Positions 60,947-64,000 of a DNA stretch of 64,000 nucleotides are shown here, one piece after another. Numbering within the stretch: the stretch's first letter is position 1; the number at the start of each line of letters is the position of its first letter. The stretch is from assembly GCF_001746415.1 (NCBI RefSeq), contig NZ_MEHJ01000001.1, positions 2,749,001 through 2,813,000 on the forward strand, in the 5' to 3' direction. Below the pieces are notes generated by a model. That model saw only the letters and a list, made by a program, of their open reading frames with translations. It was not told where the DNA came from and searched no databases. Origin of the DNA: Streptomyces agglomeratus. GTDB lineage: Bacteria > Actinomycetota > Actinomycetes > Streptomycetales > Streptomycetaceae. Made by a program: the position numbers and the translations under genes.

Positions 60947-61417
60947 TCATACCGCGCCGCGGGCCGAAGGACCGGGGCCGGACCCCGGCCCGGCGGCCGG
61001 GTCCGCGACCGGTTGCGCCCCCGGAGCCCCGGGCGGTCCGGCGGCCGGTGGCGCCGCCGGGTCGGCGGCCGGATCGCCGGGCGGCCCTGCGACCGGTTCG
61101 GTCCACGTGAGGGAGACCGAGACGGACGCCCTGCCGCCGCCGTCGGCGAGAACGCCGATCACCTTGCCGGACTGGGCCGACAGTTCGATGCCGAAGGTCA
61201 CCGCGACCTGGACGGGCGCGGTGGGGTCCAGCCCGGCGCGCAGCGACCGCACCACGCCCTGGACGACATCGGTCAGTCCGCCCGCCATGGAGACGACCCG
61301 GTCACCGATCCCGGTGTCCCGGTAGCCGCCGCCCCGTTCGAGCTCCTGCGCCTCGCTGACACGTGCCCAGACGACGGTCCCGTCGTCGAGCCGAACCTGT
61401 GCGATCCCATTGGCCAC
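60947..61417 (-). CDS. Trypsin-co-occurring (Trypco1, CU044_2847-like) protein
   Basis: 156 residues. The first 107 form a Trypco1 domain (VRLDDGTVVWARVSEAQ, VAVTFGIELSAQSGKVIGVLADGG, then SVSLTW). A Pro/Ala/Gly tail follows. This domain is named for its gene neighbourhood with trypsin-like proteases, which is the case here: it begins the cluster and ends 7 bp before the protease. It probably helps recognition or docking. The biochemical role is unknown. Confidence 0.86.
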   Translation of the reverse strand: MANGIAQVRLDDGTVVWARVSEAQELERGGGYRDTGIGDRVVSMAGGLTDVVQGVVRSLRAGLDPTAPVQVAVTFGIELSAQSGKVIGVLADGGGRASVSVSLTWTEPVAGPPGDPAADPAAPPAAGPPGAPGAQPVADPAAGPGSGPGPSARGAV

Positions 61418-61500
61418 AGCGTCCCCCGCTCCCCCACGCGATGAATGGTGAAGGTTAATCGCTGCTGGGTACGAGCGCGAGGGACTCGGCGATCAGTGCC

Positions 61501-61506
61501 TATCCT
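61501..61506 (+). promoter_or_regulatory. -10-like hexamer for the DUF6104 gene
   Basis: TATCCT lies 51 bp before the TTG start of the DUF6104 gene, in the divergent region with the conflict cluster. No good -35 is seen. Confidence 0.3.
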
Positions 61507-61556
61507 GGCTGGGAACAACCGCTGTCCACCCCTGTCCCACCCCACGGAGCAACACC

Positions 61557-61742
61557 TTGTACTTCACCGATCGCGGCATCGAGGAGCTGGAGAAGCGGCG
61601 CGGCGAGGAGGAAGTCACCTTCGAGTGGCTCGCCGAGCAGCTGCGTACGTTCGTCGACCTCAACCCGGACTTCGAGGTTCCGGTCGAGCGCCTCGCGACC
61701 TGGCTGGCCCGTCTGGACGACGAGGACGACGAGGACGAGTAA
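61557..61742 (+). CDS. DUF6104 family small protein
   Basis: 61 residues, MYFTDRGIEELEKRRGEEEV at the start and an acidic tail (DDEDDEDE). It matches the small acidic actinomycete family DUF6104, of unknown function. The TTG start at 61557 has ACGGAGCA as a weak ribosome-binding site. A stem-loop terminator begins three bases after the stop. It is divergent from the conflict cluster and is probably a housekeeping gene unrelated to it. Confidence 0.88.
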   Translation: MYFTDRGIEELEKRRGEEEVTFEWLAEQLRTFVDLNPDFEVPVERLATWLARLDDEDDEDE

Positions 61743-61745
61743 CAC

Positions 61746-61783
61746 CCCTGCGCCCGGGGGCGGCGCACCACGGGCGCAGGGGC
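61746..61783. terminator. Terminator after the DUF6104 gene
   Basis: CCCCTGCGCCCG at 61746-61757 pairs perfectly with CGGGCGCAGGGG at 61772-61783 around a 14-nt loop. It lies between convergent genes. Confidence 0.82.
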
Positions 61784-61828
61784 GCGAGGCCGGGCACAGA
61801 CGCGGGCACCGGCGCCGGCCGCACCGCG

Positions 61829-62677
61829 TCAGTCCCGGGCGCGCAGCCGGTCGTAGGCCAGCCCGAGCGCCCCCTGCGCCACCAGCACGCCGCCCGCGAA
61901 CGCCCAGCCGCCGCTGCGCCGCCGCAGGCCCCACAGGGCGAGCGCGACACCGGCCGCCAGCTGGGCCCCGTTCAGCAGGCGGGCCCTGGGGCCGCGCACC
62001 CAAGGGCCGACGGGACCGCTCTCCACCACGTCGAGTTCCGCGCGCACGGCGTCGCGCCACCCGGACCACTCCACCGACTCCGCACCCGGCTGCACCCGCG
62101 CCGCCTCCCGCAGCCGGTCGGCCGGTTCGCCCGGGGACAGGCCGGCGGGGAGCACGACGCCGAGCCGGGACAGTACCGCCATCAGCCCGAGCAGCCTGGC
62201 CCTGCCGTCGGCGTCGGGGTCGGGCCGGGTGAGCGCCGCCAGGGATTCCATGTCCAGTACGGGGTCGAGCCCGAGCCGCGCCGCGAACGTACGCATCGCC
62301 TCGTCCTCCCCCACCGGCGTGCCGTCCGCGAGCCATTCGTAACCGACCTGGCGGCGGAAGCCCGAAGCGAGCGTGAAGCCGGTGCGGTCGGCGTCCCACC
62401 AGAGGGCGAGAACCGGCCATGTGACGCCGACGGCGAGCGCCGTGGCCCAGCCCGCCAGCACCCGGTCGACCGGTTCGCCGTCGTCCAGCCACGGTTTGCC
62501 CTCGGGAACGACGACGCTCCAGCGCCCCGCCGGGGCGGAGCCGCTCGCGTCGCAGGCCGGTGCCAGGAGCAGCCGCTCCCGCAGCAGATGGGCCGCCGGG
62601 CGTACCGCCTCCGGCTCGGCCCCGCACAGCAGCAGTGCTCCCACGGGGCCCGAGCCGTATCCGGATGTCGCGTTCAT
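61829..62677 (-). CDS. Conserved hypothetical protein with C-terminal membrane segment
   Basis: 282 residues. An N-terminal globular region has VVVPEGKPWLDDGEPVDRVLAGWATALAVG and a Trp-rich middle (VLALWWDADRTGF). Two hydrophobic stretches at the C-terminus (LLNGAQLAAGVALALWGL and GWAFAGGVLVAQGALGLAYD) form a hairpin in the membrane. ATG 62677 follows TAGCGT by about 7 bp on this strand, suggesting a leaderless mRNA. I do not recognise a functional family. Confidence 0.78.
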   Translation of the reverse strand: MNATSGYGSGPVGALLLCGAEPEAVRPAAHLLRERLLLAPACDASGSAPAGRWSVVVPEGKPWLDDGEPVDRVLAGWATALAVGVTWPVLALWWDADRTGFTLASGFRRQVGYEWLADGTPVGEDEAMRTFAARLGLDPVLDMESLAALTRPDPDADGRARLLGLMAVLSRLGVVLPAGLSPGEPADRLREAARVQPGAESVEWSGWRDAVRAELDVVESGPVGPWVRGPRARLLNGAQLAAGVALALWGLRRRSGGWAFAGGVLVAQGALGLAYDRLRARD

Positions 62678-62744
62678 GCCCTCACGCTAGGGCACTTTGC
62701 CCCCTGGTGGCGCGTATGAGTGGGCCGCTCGCGCCGTCGGCGCC

Positions 62745-62801
62745 TTGACTTCGCAAGTCCGCGATATATCGTGTTTCTGGAAAGACGCGATATGTTGCGT
62801 C
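62745..62801. promoter_or_regulatory. Promoter and PadR-type operator of the DUF4097/padR operon
   Basis: TTGACT at 62745-62750 and TATCGT at 62767-62772 (16-bp spacer) resemble a sigma-70-type promoter. The -10 overlaps a perfect palindrome CGATATATCG at 62762-62771. A second dyad, GACGC...GCGTC, spans 62784-62801 around GATATGTT. Both suit binding by the PadR regulator encoded in the same operon. Confidence 0.65.
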
Positions 62802-62826
62802 CGTCCAGCCAGATCGGGGAGGACAC

Positions 62827-63696
62827 ATGACAGAGCCGGCATGGGCGGTCGCCGAGCCGCGAAAGCTCACCTTCGAAGACCCGGTGACGGCGCTCCAGGT
62901 GCGCATCGTCAACGGAACCGTGAACGTCGTCGGCGTCGAGGAGGGCCCGGCCCGCCTCGAAGTGACGGAGATCGACGGCCCGCCGCTGACCGTGACCCAT
63001 CAGGACGGCACCCTCACCGTCACGTACGAGGACCTGCCCTGGAAGGGCTTCCTCACGTGGCTCGACCGCAGGGGCCCGCAGCGCAGCGCGGTGGTCTCCC
63101 TCGCGGTCCCCGTGAACTCCTCGGTGGCGGTCGGAGTCATCGGCGCGGGCGCCGTCGTCTCGCGCATCGGGGGACGTACGGACGTACGCGGCGTCACCGG
63201 TGACATCACGCTCGTCGGCCTCTCCGGCGCCGTGCGCGCCGACACCGTCGCGGGCGGCGTGGAGGCGCAGGGCGTCACCGGCGAGCTCCGCTTCCACTCC
63301 GTATCGGGGGACCTGACCGTCGTCGACGGCTCGGGAACGTCCGTACGGGCGGACTCCGTCAGCGGCGACATGGCCGTCGACGTCGACCCCGCCGGGAAGC
63401 CGGCCGACATCTCCCTCACCTCGGTCTCGGGCGAGGTCGCCATCCGGCTGCCGCACCCGGCCGACGCCACGGTCGAGGCGAACACGGCGAGCGGCTCCGT
63501 CTCCAACGCCTTCGAGGACCTGCGGGTCAGCGGGCAGTGGGGAGCGAAGCGGATCACCGGCACCCTCGGGACGGGCAGCGGCCGGCTGCGCGCGACGACC
63601 GTGTCCGGCTCCATCGCCCTGCTCCGCCGCCCGCCGGCCGGTGCGGACCCGTACGAGACGGACCCCGAAGCCCCGGCCGACAAGAAGGTGCTCTGA
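62827..63696 (+). CDS. DUF4097 beta-repeat protein
   Basis: 289 residues. DUF4097 is seen as a run of short beta strands with the repeated pattern V-(S/R)-G-(D/E) (GVTGDITLVGLSG, HSVSGDLTVVDGSG, DSVSGDMAVDVD, TSVSGEVAIRL), likely a right-handed beta-helix. No signal peptide or membrane anchor is seen. In many bacteria such proteins are paired with PadR regulators, as here. ATG 62827 has GGGGAGGA upstream. Confidence 0.88.
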   Translation: MTEPAWAVAEPRKLTFEDPVTALQVRIVNGTVNVVGVEEGPARLEVTEIDGPPLTVTHQDGTLTVTYEDLPWKGFLTWLDRRGPQRSAVVSLAVPVNSSVAVGVIGAGAVVSRIGGRTDVRGVTGDITLVGLSGAVRADTVAGGVEAQGVTGELRFHSVSGDLTVVDGSGTSVRADSVSGDMAVDVDPAGKPADISLTSVSGEVAIRLPHPADATVEANTASGSVSNAFEDLRVSGQWGAKRITGTLGTGSGRLRATTVSGSIALLRRPPAGADPYETDPEAPADKKVL

Positions 63697-63697
63697 C

Positions 63698-64000
63698 ATG
63701 CCCCCCGTTTTCGCCCACGGCCGACTGCGCCTGTACCTCCTCAAGCTGCTCGACGAAGCCCCGCGCCACGGTTACGAGGTGATCCGGCTCCTGGAGGAGC
63801 GCTTCCAGGGCCTGTACGCCCCGTCCGCCGGCACCGTCTACCCCCGCCTCGCCAAGCTGGAGGCCGAGGGCCTGGTCACGCACGCCACCGAGGGCGGCCG
63901 CAAGGTCTACTCGATCACCGACGCGGGCCGCGCCGAACTGGCGGGCCGCGGCGGCGAGCTGGCCGACCTGGAGCTGGAGATCCGCGAGTCGGTCTCCGAG
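63698..64000 (+). CDS. PadR-family transcriptional regulator (cut by window end)
   Basis: The first 101 residues are in the window. The winged helix-turn-helix is clear: LYLLKLLDEAPRHGYEVIRLLEE, then SAGTVYPRLAKLEAEGLV and the wing EGGRKVYSIT. The reading frame is still open at 64000. The start lies one base after the DUF4097 stop codon, so the two are co-translated. It likely represses its own operon through the palindromes at 62762-62801. Confidence 0.92.
   Translation, partial: MPPVFAHGRLRLYLLKLLDEAPRHGYEVIRLLEERFQGLYAPSAGTVYPRLAKLEAEGLVTHATEGGRKVYSITDAGRAELAGRGGELADLELEIRESVSE

Noticed and set aside
1..64000. Search for insertion sequences and prophage genes
   Set aside because: No transposase, integrase, terminase or terminal inverted repeats were recognised in the window.

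Overview
The window looks like the chromosome of a Streptomyces or a very close relative. Coding DNA is very GC-rich with G or C at almost every third codon position. GTG and TTG starts, 4-bp start/stop overlaps and apparently leaderless genes are common. Several gene sets are typical of the genus: a conservon operon (cvnA-D), Ku with split NHEJ polymerase and ligase genes, a fused kgd-type 2-oxoglutarate dehydrogenase, an extra SEDS/PBP pair, and an FxSxx/VMAP-type conflict cluster.

Layout. 1-4.3 kb: lysA, an ArgS-like anticodon-binding protein gene, a single-domain response regulator, tRNA-Arg(CCG) with a terminator, and a GYD-domain protein. 4.4-6.5 kb: an MFS exporter divergent from a TetR regulator across a long inverted repeat. 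6.9-12.1 kb: a Tat-exported phospholipase C, then Ku divergent from an NHEJ polymerase-ligase pair. 12.2-19.6 kb: a zinc-ribbon protein, a lipoprotein/histidine-kinase pair preceded by four 15-bp tandem repeats, a secreted SH3-like protein, the SEDS/PBP cell-wall pair, a DUF3291 protein and a membrane protein. 19.7-22.7 kb: two divergent non-haem diiron proteins and a TetR. 22.8-28.2 kb: a small protein, a degenerate kinase fused to a beta-propeller, an NlpC/P60 hydrolase and a YGSN-motif protein. 28.3-29.4 kb: a lower-GC islet holding a beta/gamma-crystallin-like gene. 29.6-35.4 kb: a conservon operon ending in a styrene-monooxygenase-like flavoprotein. 35.8-45.5 kb: a PP2C-like phosphatase, MarR, GH25 lysozyme, methyltransferase, Lon (with a HspR-type HAIR site), GNAT, a spermidine-synthase-like protein and a complete two-component system. 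45.7-49.6 kb: kgd, ended by a 20-bp perfect hairpin.

49.7-61.4 kb is the most unusual part. It is a seven-gene, one-direction cluster: Trypco1 protein, trypsin-VMAP protein, MoxR ATPase, vWA-type (SAV_2336-like) protein, a 67-residue peptide, an HExxH protein and a TIR/NB-ARC/TPR protein (FxsT). The first four look like the vWA-MoxR-VMAP ternary conflict system. The last three look like the FxSxx-COOH peptide system, but no radical-SAM gene is present and the peptide lacks the FxSxx tail. The peptide gene has a strong ribosome-binding site and an FxsA-like leader. I suggest the seven genes act together as a sensing/effector module with a modified peptide. That link is inference.

61.5-64 kb: a DUF6104 small protein, a hypothetical membrane protein, and a DUF4097/PadR operon with a palindromic promoter; padR is cut by the window end. 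Coordinates and starts were read by eye. Where several starts are possible, the choice is explained in the entry.
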